Shown here: piece by piece, positions 25,501 to 34,061 of the stretch | Layout of the letters: every line of letters starts with the position of its first letter | Position numbering within the stretch: the stretch's first letter is position 1 | DNA from: Dinoroseobacter sp049800835 | GTDB lineage: Bacteria > Pseudomonadota > Alphaproteobacteria > Rhodobacterales > Rhodobacteraceae | Assembly: GCF_049800835.1 (NCBI RefSeq) | Contig: NZ_JBNAFU010000001.1 | Coordinates: forward strand, 496,001-560,000 | Direction of reading: 5' to 3' | Length of the DNA: 64,000 nucleotides | Translations under genes and position numbers: made by a program | Notes under the pieces: generated by a model | Told to the model about the DNA's origin: nothing | What the model saw: only the letters and a program-made list of their open reading frames with translations | Database searches by the model: none

Positions 25501-27023
25501 CCACGCATGATTTGCGCCTGATTGGGCGTGACGACCCTGCCCCGTCTGACCCGGTGTTCGAGGCGCGCCACCTGATCGATGGCCAATGGCTCTCCGGCAC
25601 CGGCACATTCACCCGCGAAAGCCCGGCCCACGGCACACGGGTCACGCGCGCCGCCCTTGGCACGGAGGCAGATGCCAAGGCCGCAATCGCCGCCGCCCGC
25701 GCGGCATTCGACGATGGCCGTTGGTCCACCCTGCCCGGCAAGGAACGCGCGGCCGTTCTGGACAGAACAGCCGCATTGATCGAACGCGATATCGACCGCA
25801 TCGCGCAGCTGGAGACACTGGAATCCGGCAAGCCCATCACGCAAGCGAAAGCCGAAATCGCCGGGGCCGCGGACCTCTGGCGCTATGCGGCGGCGCTGGC
25901 CCGCACCTCCGTGGGAGAGACGCAGAACGCCCTTGGCCCCGACATGCTGGGCCTGACCCTGCGGGAGCCGATTGGCGTGGTATCGATGATCACGCCGTGG
26001 AATTTCCCGTTCCTGATCGTCAGCCAGAAACTGCCCTATGCGCTGGCGGCGGGATGCACGGCGGTGGTGAAGCCGTCGGAGCTGACGTCGGCCACCACCG
26101 TCATTCTTGGCGAGTTGCTGATAGAGGCCGGTCTGCCCGCCGGTGTCGTGAACATCGTTCTGGGATACGGTGCGCCGGTGGGCGAGGTCCTGAGCACTGA
26201 CCCGCGGGTGGACATGGTGTCGTTTACGGGTTCGACCGGCGTGGGCCGTGCAATCGTGGCCGCAACGGCGCCAACGCTGAAAAAGGTCGCGCTGGAACTT
26301 GGGGGCAAGAATCCCCAGGTGGTCTTTGCCGACGCCGATCTGGATGCCGCAGCCGACGCGATCGCCTTTGGCGTCTATTTCAACGCGGGCGAATGCTGCA
26401 ATTCCGGCTCGCGCATCATCGTGCACCGGAACGTCATCGGCCCCCTGACAGAAAAACTCGTTGCCCTGTCGCGCAAGGTGGCTTTCGGCGACCCGCTGCA
26501 CCCGGACACGCAGGTGGGCGCGATCATTTCTGACGCGCATCAGGCCAAGATCGACAGGTACGTGCAGGACGCCGTAGCGGGCGGCGCAACGCTTGCGCTT
26601 GGCGGGGCTGCTCTGCCGGTTGAGGGATTGCCGGGACGGTTCTATGCGCCAACGCTGGTCAATGATGTGACGCCGGACATGCCCATCGCGACGCAGGAGG
26701 TGTTCGGTCCGGTCCTGTCGATCCTGACCTTTGACACGTTCGAGGAGGCCATGGGACTGGTGAACGATACGGAGTACGGGCTGAGCGCGGGCGTCTGGTC
26801 CGAAAGCGTCGAAACCTGCTTGCGGTTTGCGCGCCACGCCCAGGCGGGCACGGTCTGGACAAACACCTGGATGGACGGGTTTCCCGAACTGCCCTTCGGC
26901 GGGGTCAAGCAGTCCGGCCTGGGACGGGAACTGGGCCGTCAGGCGATCGAGGACTATCAGGAGACAAAAACCGTCACGATGCGCATCGGCACGCAGACCC
27001 GTGCGCCCTGGGTGGCGGAGTGA
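25497..27023 (+). CDS. Aldehyde dehydrogenase (NAD(P)+), betaine-aldehyde-dehydrogenase-like
   Basis: 508 residues, standard ALDH length. MITPWNFPFLIVSQKL and the FTGSTGVGRAI cofactor loop are present. The general-base Glu is in LELGGKNPQ and the nucleophile in FNAGECCNSGSR. LPFGGVKQSGLGRELG is the C-terminal bridging segment. It oxidises an aldehyde to the acid, which the CoA-transferase could then activate. Nearest families by eye are betaine and gamma-aminobutyraldehyde dehydrogenases; the operon gives no sign of choline metabolism. The stop is 2 bp from the convergent LacI gene. Confidence 0.9.
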   Translation: MTTHDLRLIGRDDPAPSDPVFEARHLIDGQWLSGTGTFTRESPAHGTRVTRAALGTEADAKAAIAAARAAFDDGRWSTLPGKERAAVLDRTAALIERDIDRIAQLETLESGKPITQAKAEIAGAADLWRYAAALARTSVGETQNALGPDMLGLTLREPIGVVSMITPWNFPFLIVSQKLPYALAAGCTAVVKPSELTSATTVILGELLIEAGLPAGVVNIVLGYGAPVGEVLSTDPRVDMVSFTGSTGVGRAIVAATAPTLKKVALELGGKNPQVVFADADLDAAADAIAFGVYFNAGECCNSGSRIIVHRNVIGPLTEKLVALSRKVAFGDPLHPDTQVGAIISDAHQAKIDRYVQDAVAGGATLALGGAALPVEGLPGRFYAPTLVNDVTPDMPIATQEVFGPVLSILTFDTFEEAMGLVNDTEYGLSAGVWSESVETCLRFARHAQAGTVWTNTWMDGFPELPFGGVKQSGLGRELGRQAIEDYQETKTVTMRIGTQTRAPWVAE

Positions 27024-27025
27024 CC

Positions 27026-28063
27026 CTATCCGGACAACCTGAACCGAGCCTGCGGCGCATGGAGCACCTGCAATCCCAGCGGGTCGGCCCCGTCGATTCG
27101 TTTGAGCAGCAATTCGCCCGCCTCGAACCCGGTGTGGCGCAAATCTTCGAACACGGTCTCGATGCGCGGACGCAGCTGGCTGAAGATGGGCGAGGCACGT
27201 TTGGCGACCACGTCCGCGGCCTCTCCGATCGCGATGCCCGCGTCGCTCAACGCGGCAAGCGTGGCCAGTGCCGACACCTCGCCGACGCAGATAAACCCGT
27301 CCGGGCGGTCAGGGCCGGCCAGCGTTATGCGCGTTGTTTCGGCAATCTCGTCCGGGCTGCTGTCAAGATCGACGCCACTGGGCAGGGTAAATTCCAACCC
27401 GGCTTCGCGCACCGCCGACATGAAGCCATAGCGCAGGTGCTGGGCGAAGGTGAACCTGTCATCCGGCAGGATCATGCACACATGGCGACGCCCTTTTTCA
27501 GCCAGCCGTTCCACCGCCATCCGGGCAAACGCCGCGTTGTCGTAATCCACGAACGGATGCGGCGTGGTGAAGTCGGTGCGGCCATGGGTGACGAAGGGAA
27601 AATCGTTCTCAAGCAGGAACCGAACGCGTTCGTCGAAGCATTCGGTCCGCGTGAAGACGATGCCATCGGCCAGACGGTTGCGCAGGATGTTGCGGACGAC
27701 GGCCATGCGGTCTTCTTCCACCGTATCGGGGACGATGGTCACGGCATAGCCCGTGCCCCGCAGGGCCCCGGTGATGCCCGAAAGGAACTCGTTGGTGAAG
27801 CCGAGGTATTCGTGATCGGTGTTCAGCAGCAGCCCGATGACCTTGGTCCGCCCCGTGCGCAAACGCTGCGCGGCCCGGTCGGGGACATATCCCACCCGCT
27901 CTGCGGCCTCTGCCACGGACAACCGCGTCGACTCCGCGATACGCTCATCTCCGGCCAGCGCCCGCGAAACCGTGGTCACGGCAAACCCCGTTGCTTCCGC
28001 CACGGTCCGCAATGTCGGCTTGGTCCGTTTGACAGGTTGCGGGATTTCGGTTTCGCTGGCCAC
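27026..28063 (-). CDS. LacI family transcriptional regulator
   Basis: 345 residues. The helix-turn-helix begins TLRTVAEATGFAVTTVSRAL (about 16-35) with a hinge helix near residue 60 (RAAQRLRTG), followed by a periplasmic-binding-protein-like effector domain (LLLNTDHEYLGFTNEFLSGI; PDGFICVGEVSALATL). The start is GTG 28063, preceded by GGAAAGGG. It is divergent from the sugar ABC operon, with LacI-type sites between, and tail to tail with the aldehyde dehydrogenase. It probably controls the transporter operon in response to a sugar. Whether it also controls the operon at 22153 is open. Confidence 0.92.
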   Translation of the reverse strand: MASETEIPQPVKRTKPTLRTVAEATGFAVTTVSRALAGDERIAESTRLSVAEAAERVGYVPDRAAQRLRTGRTKVIGLLLNTDHEYLGFTNEFLSGITGALRGTGYAVTIVPDTVEEDRMAVVRNILRNRLADGIVFTRTECFDERVRFLLENDFPFVTHGRTDFTTPHPFVDYDNAAFARMAVERLAEKGRRHVCMILPDDRFTFAQHLRYGFMSAVREAGLEFTLPSGVDLDSSPDEIAETTRITLAGPDRPDGFICVGEVSALATLAALSDAGIAIGEAADVVAKRASPIFSQLRPRIETVFEDLRHTGFEAGELLLKRIDGADPLGLQVLHAPQARFRLSG

Positions 28064-28107
28064 GACAGACCCTTTCCAAAGACTTCGCGCCCAGCATATG
28101 CGCAGAA

Positions 28108-28250
28108 TTTAAAACGTTGCAACAATTTTCACCGGCCATGTGGGGAATTCTTTTTATCACCATGATTTAAAAGCGTTATTTTACACAATTATAGCCTTTT
28201 TTGCGGCCAAAATATTCGCTTGACACAGCATGGGTTTATAACGTTCTAAT
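28108..28250. promoter_or_regulatory. LacI-type operators between the regulator and the ABC operon
   Basis: Three AT-flanked sites lie in the 237-bp divergent region: TTTAAAACGTTGCAAC (28108-28123), TAAAAGCGTTATTTTA (28168-28183) and TTTATAACGTTCTAAT (28235-28250). The outer two share the AACGTT core typical of LacI-family operators. The last one lies 50 bp before the substrate-binding protein ATG, where it would overlap promoter or early transcript. The GGAACGATCC-type sites at 22085 and 22119 differ in their arms. Confidence 0.5.
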
Positions 28251-28300
28251 TATTCATCTCCGGCAGATCACGCCGGAACTCAACGGGAGGAAGACCGGAA

Positions 28301-29545
28301 ATGATGATGAAGTCACTCAAGATGACCGTCGCCGCGCTCGCGCTGTCGGCGGGCGCCGCCCAGGCCGCGGATGTGGAGGTTCTGCACTGGTGGACGTCGG
28401 GCGGTGAAGCCGCAGCACTCAACGTGCTCAAGCAGGACCTCGAGACTCAGGGCATCGGCTGGCAGGACATGCCGGTTGCAGGCGGTGGCGGCACCGAAGC
28501 CATGACCGTTCTGCGTGCACGCGTCACCGCGGGCGACGCACCGACCGCCGTTCAGGCGCTTGGGTTCGACATCCTCGACTGGGGCAACCAGGGCGCCTTG
28601 GCGAACCTGAACGCGTTGGCCGCGGAAGAAGGCTGGGACGCCGTGGTGCCCGAAGCGCTGCAGGCATTTGCCAAAGTCGACGACAAGTGGATTTCCGCGC
28701 CCGTCAACGTGCACTCCACCAACTGGGTGTGGGCCAACAAGTCGGTTCTGGACGCCAACGGGATCGCGATGCCCACCACATGGGACGAGTTCACCGCTGC
28801 GGTTGAGACACTGAAAGCCGCGGGCATCACGCCGATCGCCCACGGCGGACAGGCATGGCAGGACGCGACCGTGTTCGACGCGGTTGTGATGTCGACCGGT
28901 GGTCCGGACTTCTACAAAGCCGCCTTTATCGATCTGGATGAAGAGGCACTTGGCTCGGACACGATGAAGGAAGCGTTCGATCGCATGTCCTTCATCCGCG
29001 CCAATGTCGATGAGAACTTCTCGGGCCGCGACTGGAACCTCGCCACAGCCATGGTCATCAATGGCGAAGCCGGCTTCCAGATGATGGGCGACTGGGCCAA
29101 GGGGGAATTCCTGAACGCGGGCAAGGTGCCGGGTGAGGATTTCCTCTGCTTCCGCTTCCCGGGCACGCAGGATCAGGTCACTTTCAACGCTGACCAGTTC
29201 ATGATGTTCGACCAGGGCGGCGAAGTCTCCGCCGAGCAGGCAGCACTTGCCAGCGCGATCCTGTCCCCGTCCTTCCAGATTGCCTTCAACAAGGTGAAAG
29301 GCTCTGTGCCCGCACGGACCGATGTTGACGGCTCCGACCTCGACGCGTGCGGCCAGCAGGGCATGAAGGATCTTGCAGCGGCCTCTGCCTCCGGCAACCT
29401 CTTTGGCTCCATGGCGCATGGCCACGCAGCTCCGGCAGCGGTCAAGAACGCGGTCTATGACGTGGTGACCGCACATTTCAACGGCGAGTATGGCAGTGAA
29501 ACAGCTGTGCAAGAGCTCGTCGATGCGGTGTCCATCGCACAGTAA
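28301..29545 (+). CDS. Sugar ABC transporter, periplasmic substrate-binding protein (GtsA-like)
   Basis: 414 residues. The signal peptide (about 1-23) ends AAQAA, then DVEVLHWWTSGGEAAAL opens the mature protein. The segments VNVHSTNWVW, HGGQAWQDATVFDAVV and MMGDWAKGEF resemble the glucose/mannose-binding protein GtsA of pseudomonads, in the CUT1 family. C-terminal cysteines (DFLCFRF, LDACGQQ) may pair as in those proteins. GGGAGGAAG precedes ATG 28301. The ligand is probably a hexose or a small glycoside. A hairpin after the stop probably raises the level of this protein over the permeases. Confidence 0.88.
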   Translation: MMMKSLKMTVAALALSAGAAQAADVEVLHWWTSGGEAAALNVLKQDLETQGIGWQDMPVAGGGGTEAMTVLRARVTAGDAPTAVQALGFDILDWGNQGALANLNALAAEEGWDAVVPEALQAFAKVDDKWISAPVNVHSTNWVWANKSVLDANGIAMPTTWDEFTAAVETLKAAGITPIAHGGQAWQDATVFDAVVMSTGGPDFYKAAFIDLDEEALGSDTMKEAFDRMSFIRANVDENFSGRDWNLATAMVINGEAGFQMMGDWAKGEFLNAGKVPGEDFLCFRFPGTQDQVTFNADQFMMFDQGGEVSAEQAALASAILSPSFQIAFNKVKGSVPARTDVDGSDLDACGQQGMKDLAAASASGNLFGSMAHGHAAPAAVKNAVYDVVTAHFNGEYGSETAVQELVDAVSIAQ

Positions 29546-29560
29546 GCGCCCGGCGCTTCA

Positions 29561-29587
29561 GGTCAGGCCGTCACACGCGGCCTGACC
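29561..29587 (+). other. Intercistronic stem-loop after the binding-protein gene
   Basis: GGTCAGGCCG (29561-29570) and CGGCCTGACC (29578-29587) form a perfect 10-bp stem with a 7-base loop, 15 bp after the binding-protein stop and 29 bp before the permease start. There is no T-run. Such hairpins in malE-malF-type intervals protect upstream mRNA from 3' decay and so raise binding protein over permease. Confidence 0.75.
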
Positions 29588-29616
29588 CCCAATCGACCAG
29601 ACCGAGGGAGGGGGCC

Positions 29617-30567
29617 ATGGCAATGGCAGACATCCCGCGCGGGCCTTCCAAAGCCAGCGCGCAGGACAAAGATTTCCGAACCAAACTGCAAGACTGGCTG
29701 CCAAAGCTGGTTCTGTCGCCCTCGCTGGCGCTGGTGGGGATCTTCGTCTACGGCTTCATCGCCTTCACGATCTACCTCTCTTTCACGGACAGCCGCATCC
29801 TGCCCTTCGTGGGCGCGGATGGTCAGCCGACCTATGACCTGATCGGGTTTGCAAACTACGAAAAGCTCTTCCGCCTTTCGCATTGGGAAATCGCCCTGAC
29901 CAACATGGCGGTCTTCGCCGGGCTCTACATCGTGATCTGCACCGCCATCGGACTGATGCTCGCGATCTTCCTCGACCAGAAAATCCGCGGCGAAGGCGTG
30001 CTGCGCCCGCTTTATCTTTACCCGATGGCGCTGAGCTTCATCGTCACCGGCACCGCCTGGAAGTGGTTTCTGGACCCCGGCATCGGGCTTGAGAACATCA
30101 TGATCTCCTGGGGCTGGGAAAGCTTCAGCTTTGACTGGATCAAGAACCGCGATTTCGCAATCTACACCGTGGTCCTTGCCGCGGTCTGGCAAACCTCGGG
30201 CTTCGTCATGGCGATGTTCCTTGCAGGTTTGCGCGGCATCGACAACGAGATCCTGAAGGCCGCGCAGATGGATGGCGCGTCCAACTGGAACCTCTACCGC
30301 CGCATCATCATCCCGCAATTGCGGCCCGCGTTCCTGTCGGCCTTCGTGATCCTCGCGCATCTCGCGATCAAGACCTTCGATCTTGTGGTCGCCATGACCG
30401 GCGGCGGCCCGGGCCGGGCCACCGAACTGCCCGCGACGTTCATGTATTCCTACACGTTCAGCCGCAACCAGATGGGGATCGGCGCGTCCTCGGCGGTCAT
30501 CATGCTGATGACCATCGCCGCGATCATGATCCCCTACCTCTACGCCGAACTGCGGGAGAAGAAGTGA
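29617..30567 (+). CDS. Sugar ABC transporter permease (first, MalF/GtsB type)
   Basis: 316 residues with six predicted membrane segments, the first at about 32-55 (LVLSPSLALVGIFVYGFIA). The EAA loop that contacts the ATPase reads EILKAAQMDGASNWNLYRRI, with the consensus EAA---G spacing. GPGRATELPATFMY in the last periplasmic loop is typical of CUT1 permeases. ATG 29617 is preceded by GAGGGAGGGG. It pairs with the permease that overlaps its stop codon. Confidence 0.9.
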   Translation: MAMADIPRGPSKASAQDKDFRTKLQDWLPKLVLSPSLALVGIFVYGFIAFTIYLSFTDSRILPFVGADGQPTYDLIGFANYEKLFRLSHWEIALTNMAVFAGLYIVICTAIGLMLAIFLDQKIRGEGVLRPLYLYPMALSFIVTGTAWKWFLDPGIGLENIMISWGWESFSFDWIKNRDFAIYTVVLAAVWQTSGFVMAMFLAGLRGIDNEILKAAQMDGASNWNLYRRIIIPQLRPAFLSAFVILAHLAIKTFDLVVAMTGGGPGRATELPATFMYSYTFSRNQMGIGASSAVIMLMTIAAIMIPYLYAELREKK

Positions 30568-31448
30568 TGGCCATCGCAAGCTCGGACACCGCCATCCGCA
30601 CCGGCCGCATCACGCGCACGTTCCTTTACCTCGTGCTGCTGCTCTTCGCGCTGTTTTACATGCTGCCGCTCTACGTAATGCTGGTGAACTCCGTCAAACC
30701 GCTCGATGAGATTACCGGCGGCGGCATGATGTCCCTGCCCCAGACCTGGACGCTTGAGCCGTGGTCGAAGGCGTGGAACTCCGCCCAGATCGGGGTCGAG
30801 CCCACGGGCCTCGCGCCGTATTTCTGGAACTCGATCAAGATGGTGGTGCCCGCCGTGGCGATCTCCACCGTGCTGGGGGCGCTCAACGGCTATGTCCTGA
30901 CCAAGTGGCGCTTCAAGTACGACACGATCCTGTTCGGGCTGATGCTCTTTGCCTGCTTCATCCCGTTCCAGATCGTGCTTATCCCGATGGCCCGCGTGCT
31001 GGGCGAGATCGGGCTTGCAGGCTCCACGGGTGGGCTGGTTCTGGTGCATGTGGTGTACGGGATCGGGTTCTCGACCCTCTACTTCCGTAACTACTACGCC
31101 GCCTTCCCGACCGAGCTTGTGCGGGCCGCACAGATCGACGGCGCGGGGTTCTTCCAGATCTTCTGGCGGATCCTCCTGCCCTCGTCCGGGCCGATCACCG
31201 TGGTCTGCGTGATCTGGCAGTTCACCAATATCTGGAATGACTTCCTGTTCGGCGCGAGCTTCGCCAGTGGCGATGGCGCCCCGATGACCGTGGCACTCAA
31301 CAACCTCGTGCAAAGTTCCACCGGCGTGAAGGAATACAACGTCCATTTCGCGGGCGCGATCCTGGCCGCCCTGCCCACTCTGCTCGTCTACATCGTCGCC
31401 GGGCGCTACTTCGTCCGCGGCCTGATGGCCGGAAGCGTGAAAGGATAA
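30567..31448 (+). CDS. Sugar ABC transporter permease (second, MalG/GtsC type)
   Basis: 293 residues with six membrane segments. The EAA motif is ELVRAAQIDGAGFFQIFWRI, and LMLFACFIPFQIVLIPMARV and the C-terminal VRGLMAGSVKG follow the MalG pattern. The start can be ATG 30567, which shares one base with the upstream stop (TGATG), or GTG 30564 immediately before it. It forms the heterodimeric channel with the first permease. The ATPase gene begins 4 bp after its stop. Confidence 0.9.
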   Translation: MAIASSDTAIRTGRITRTFLYLVLLLFALFYMLPLYVMLVNSVKPLDEITGGGMMSLPQTWTLEPWSKAWNSAQIGVEPTGLAPYFWNSIKMVVPAVAISTVLGALNGYVLTKWRFKYDTILFGLMLFACFIPFQIVLIPMARVLGEIGLAGSTGGLVLVHVVYGIGFSTLYFRNYYAAFPTELVRAAQIDGAGFFQIFWRILLPSSGPITVVCVIWQFTNIWNDFLFGASFASGDGAPMTVALNNLVQSSTGVKEYNVHFAGAILAALPTLLVYIVAGRYFVRGLMAGSVKG

Positions 31449-31452
31449 TCCG

Positions 31453-32568
31453 ATGGGATTTCTCGACATCGACAACGCAACCAAATCCTATGGCGCGGTG
31501 GAGGTTCTGCACAAAGTGGACATCTCCGTCGAAGAGGGAGAGTTCCTCGTCCTGGTCGGCCCCTCGGGCTGCGGCAAGTCCACGCTTCTGAACATGATCG
31601 CGGGGCTTGAGGAAATCTCCAGCGGCGAGATCCGGATCAAGGACTCCGTGATGAACGGTGTCCACCCGTCCAAGCGCAACATCGCGATGGTGTTCCAGTC
31701 CTATGCGCTCTACCCCAACATGAGCGTCGGGCAGAACATCACCTTCGGGCTGGAGATGCACGGCACCCCGAAGGAAGAACGGGACAAGGCGCTTGCCGAT
31801 GTCTCGAAGCTCTTGCAGATCGAACAGCTCTTGGACCGCAAGCCGGGCCAGCTGTCAGGTGGCCAGCGTCAGCGGGTTGCGATGGGCCGCGCTTTGGTGC
31901 GGAACCCGGATGTGTTCCTCTTTGATGAGCCGCTGTCGAACCTGGACGCCAAGCTGCGCGTGGACATGCGGACCGAGATCAAGAAGCTGCACCAGAAGCT
32001 TGGCACGACAATCGTGTACGTCACCCACGACCAGATCGAAGCACTGACCCTGTCGACGCGCATCGCCGTGATGAACGGCGGGTACGTTCAGCAGCTCGGC
32101 ACCCCGAAAGAGATCTATGACAACCCGGCAAACCTGTTCGTGGCGACCTTCATGGGCTCCCCGTCGATGAACCTGTTGGATGTGAAGGTCCGCGCCGAGG
32201 GCAACGCCATCATGGCCGACACGCAGGATGATGCAGGCAACCCAGTCGCGCTGACCTTCGCGAACCCGTCGCCCGAGTTGAAATCCTATCACGGCCAGAC
32301 CGTGACACTCGGCATCCGGCCCGAGGCGATCACCGATCCTGACGGGGCCGACCGCGCCTCCGCGCATCTTGAGACGGTCGAGAACACGATCATGGTGACA
32401 GAGCCCGCCGGGTCCGACACGTTCGTGACCACCCAGTTTGGCGGCAAGGAATGCATTGCCCGGATGCGCGCCGATGCCGATGTAAGCGCGGGCCAGCGCG
32501 TGCAATTTGCGATCAACATGGAGAAGGCCGTCGCGTTCGATCAAAAATCCGAAGCACGGATCGCCTGA
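31453..32568 (+). CDS. Sugar ABC transporter ATP-binding protein (UgpC/MsmK type)
   Basis: 371 residues. Walker A is GPSGCGKST, the ABC signature LSGGQRQRVAMGRAL, Walker B VFLFDEPLSNLDAKL, and the switch His is in VTHDQIEAL. The C-terminal regulatory OB-fold domain (about 240-371, TLGIRPEAI) is that of the CUT1 ATPases, where it receives inducer-exclusion signals in other bacteria. Its stop shares one base with the next gene's start, so the oxidoreductase genes are in the same transcript as the transporter. Confidence 0.94.
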   Translation: MGFLDIDNATKSYGAVEVLHKVDISVEEGEFLVLVGPSGCGKSTLLNMIAGLEEISSGEIRIKDSVMNGVHPSKRNIAMVFQSYALYPNMSVGQNITFGLEMHGTPKEERDKALADVSKLLQIEQLLDRKPGQLSGGQRQRVAMGRALVRNPDVFLFDEPLSNLDAKLRVDMRTEIKKLHQKLGTTIVYVTHDQIEALTLSTRIAVMNGGYVQQLGTPKEIYDNPANLFVATFMGSPSMNLLDVKVRAEGNAIMADTQDDAGNPVALTFANPSPELKSYHGQTVTLGIRPEAITDPDGADRASAHLETVENTIMVTEPAGSDTFVTTQFGGKECIARMRADADVSAGQRVQFAINMEKAVAFDQKSEARIA

Positions 32569-34061
32569 TGGATGCGGACATCCTTATCATCGGATCGGGT
32601 ATGGGCGGGGCCACTCTGGCCGCTGCGCTCGCCCCGACCGGTGCGCGGATCGTCATCCTTGAACGCGGCGAACGGTTGCAGCCGTCGCCAGCGACCCGTG
32701 ACCCTTTTTCAGTGTTTAAATTTGGAACGTTCCGATCCGGTGAGACGTGGGAGACGCCGGAAGGGAAGCCCTTTGACCCCGGCAACTACTACATGGTCGG
32801 TGGCAATTCGAAGTTTTACGGCGCAGTGATGTTTCGCTACCGGCGCGAGGATTTCGGTGAGTTGTCCCATCTTGGCGGCACATCACCCGCGTGGCCCGTT
32901 GATTACGACACGTTCGCCCCGTGGTACCGCGCCGCGGAAGACATGTATGAAGTGCGCGGCGCGCGCGGCGTGGACCCGACAGACCCGGACGACACTCCCT
33001 ACCCGCACCCACCTGTCCCGCATGAACCTGACATCGCGCACGCTGCATCGCGATTGGCCGCCCGGGACCTGACGCCTGCACCCTTGCCTCTTGCCGTTGA
33101 CCTGAACGCGTGGCTGGCGGAAGGCCGAACCGGCTGGGACGGGTACCCGAATACGGGATCAGGCAAGAAGGACGCCGAGAGCGTCGGGATCGCCAAAGCG
33201 CTGGCGCATTCCAATGTCACGCTCGAGACAGGATGCGAGGTCACGCGGTTGGTCGCCGACGCATCCGGGCAGATCACTGAAGTGCGCTATGCGAAGAATG
33301 GCGCTGGTCACACCGCGACATCGCGTCTGGTCATCTTGTCGGCCGGTGCCGTGCAATCCGCTGCCCTGCTGCTGAAATCAGCCAATGACAATTTTCCGAC
33401 CGGGTTGGCCAATGGGTCCGATCAGGTGGGACGCAATTTCATGAACCACAATTGCAGTGCAATGATGGCGCTGCACCCCTTGCGGAAAGTCTCAACACTC
33501 TACCAAAAGACACTGTACTTGAACGACTTTTATCTTTCGGGCGAGCAATCGAGCACACCCCTCGGCAATATCCAGCTTCTGGGAAAGATCACGCCCGAGA
33601 TTCTGCGTTGCGTCAGCCCGTTGCCAGCACCGCTTGCGAGTTGGATCGCGCGCCGGTCCGTCGACTGGTACCTGATGTCCGAGGACTTGCCGACGCCGGA
33701 CAGCCGCGTCACCGTGAAAGGCGATCGGATCGTGCTCGACTGGAAACGCACCAATTTGGACGCGCACTCAATGCTCGTAAAGACCTTCCGGTCAGCTTTG
33801 AAGAAAGCGGGCTATCCGATTGTTCTCAGTCAGGCCTTTGATCGCTCCACCCCCTCGCACCAGTGTGGCACCGTACGATTTGGACAGGACCCTAGAACGG
33901 CGCCGCTCGACCTGACCTGCCGAGCACACCAGCACCCCAACCTTTATGTGGTGGACGCCAGCTTTCTGCCCTGTTCCGCCGCCGTGAACCCCGCGCTGAC
34001 CATTGCCGCGAACGCGCTGCGGGTCGCTGACCATATTGCCAAGACGGAGCTTGCCGCATGA
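32568..34061 (+). CDS. GMC family FAD oxidoreductase (first)
   Basis: 497 residues, no signal peptide. ILIIGSGMGGATLAAALA binds the FAD ADP moiety; VGGNSKFYGAVMFRYR follows the family's second signature. The C-terminal SHQCGTVRFG carries the catalytic His, and DASFLPCSAAVNPALTIAANALR closes the fold. Members oxidise sugars, polyols and glycosides, including glucoside 3-dehydrogenases and gluconate/sorbitol dehydrogenases. The lack of a signal peptide implies cytoplasmic action on the transported compound. It overlaps the ATPase stop by 1 bp and the SDR start by 4 bp. Substrate unknown. A perfect palindrome GGAACGTTCC lies inside the gene at 32724-32733. Confidence 0.85.
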   Translation: MDADILIIGSGMGGATLAAALAPTGARIVILERGERLQPSPATRDPFSVFKFGTFRSGETWETPEGKPFDPGNYYMVGGNSKFYGAVMFRYRREDFGELSHLGGTSPAWPVDYDTFAPWYRAAEDMYEVRGARGVDPTDPDDTPYPHPPVPHEPDIAHAASRLAARDLTPAPLPLAVDLNAWLAEGRTGWDGYPNTGSGKKDAESVGIAKALAHSNVTLETGCEVTRLVADASGQITEVRYAKNGAGHTATSRLVILSAGAVQSAALLLKSANDNFPTGLANGSDQVGRNFMNHNCSAMMALHPLRKVSTLYQKTLYLNDFYLSGEQSSTPLGNIQLLGKITPEILRCVSPLPAPLASWIARRSVDWYLMSEDLPTPDSRVTVKGDRIVLDWKRTNLDAHSMLVKTFRSALKKAGYPIVLSQAFDRSTPSHQCGTVRFGQDPRTAPLDLTCRAHQHPNLYVVDASFLPCSAAVNPALTIAANALRVADHIAKTELAA

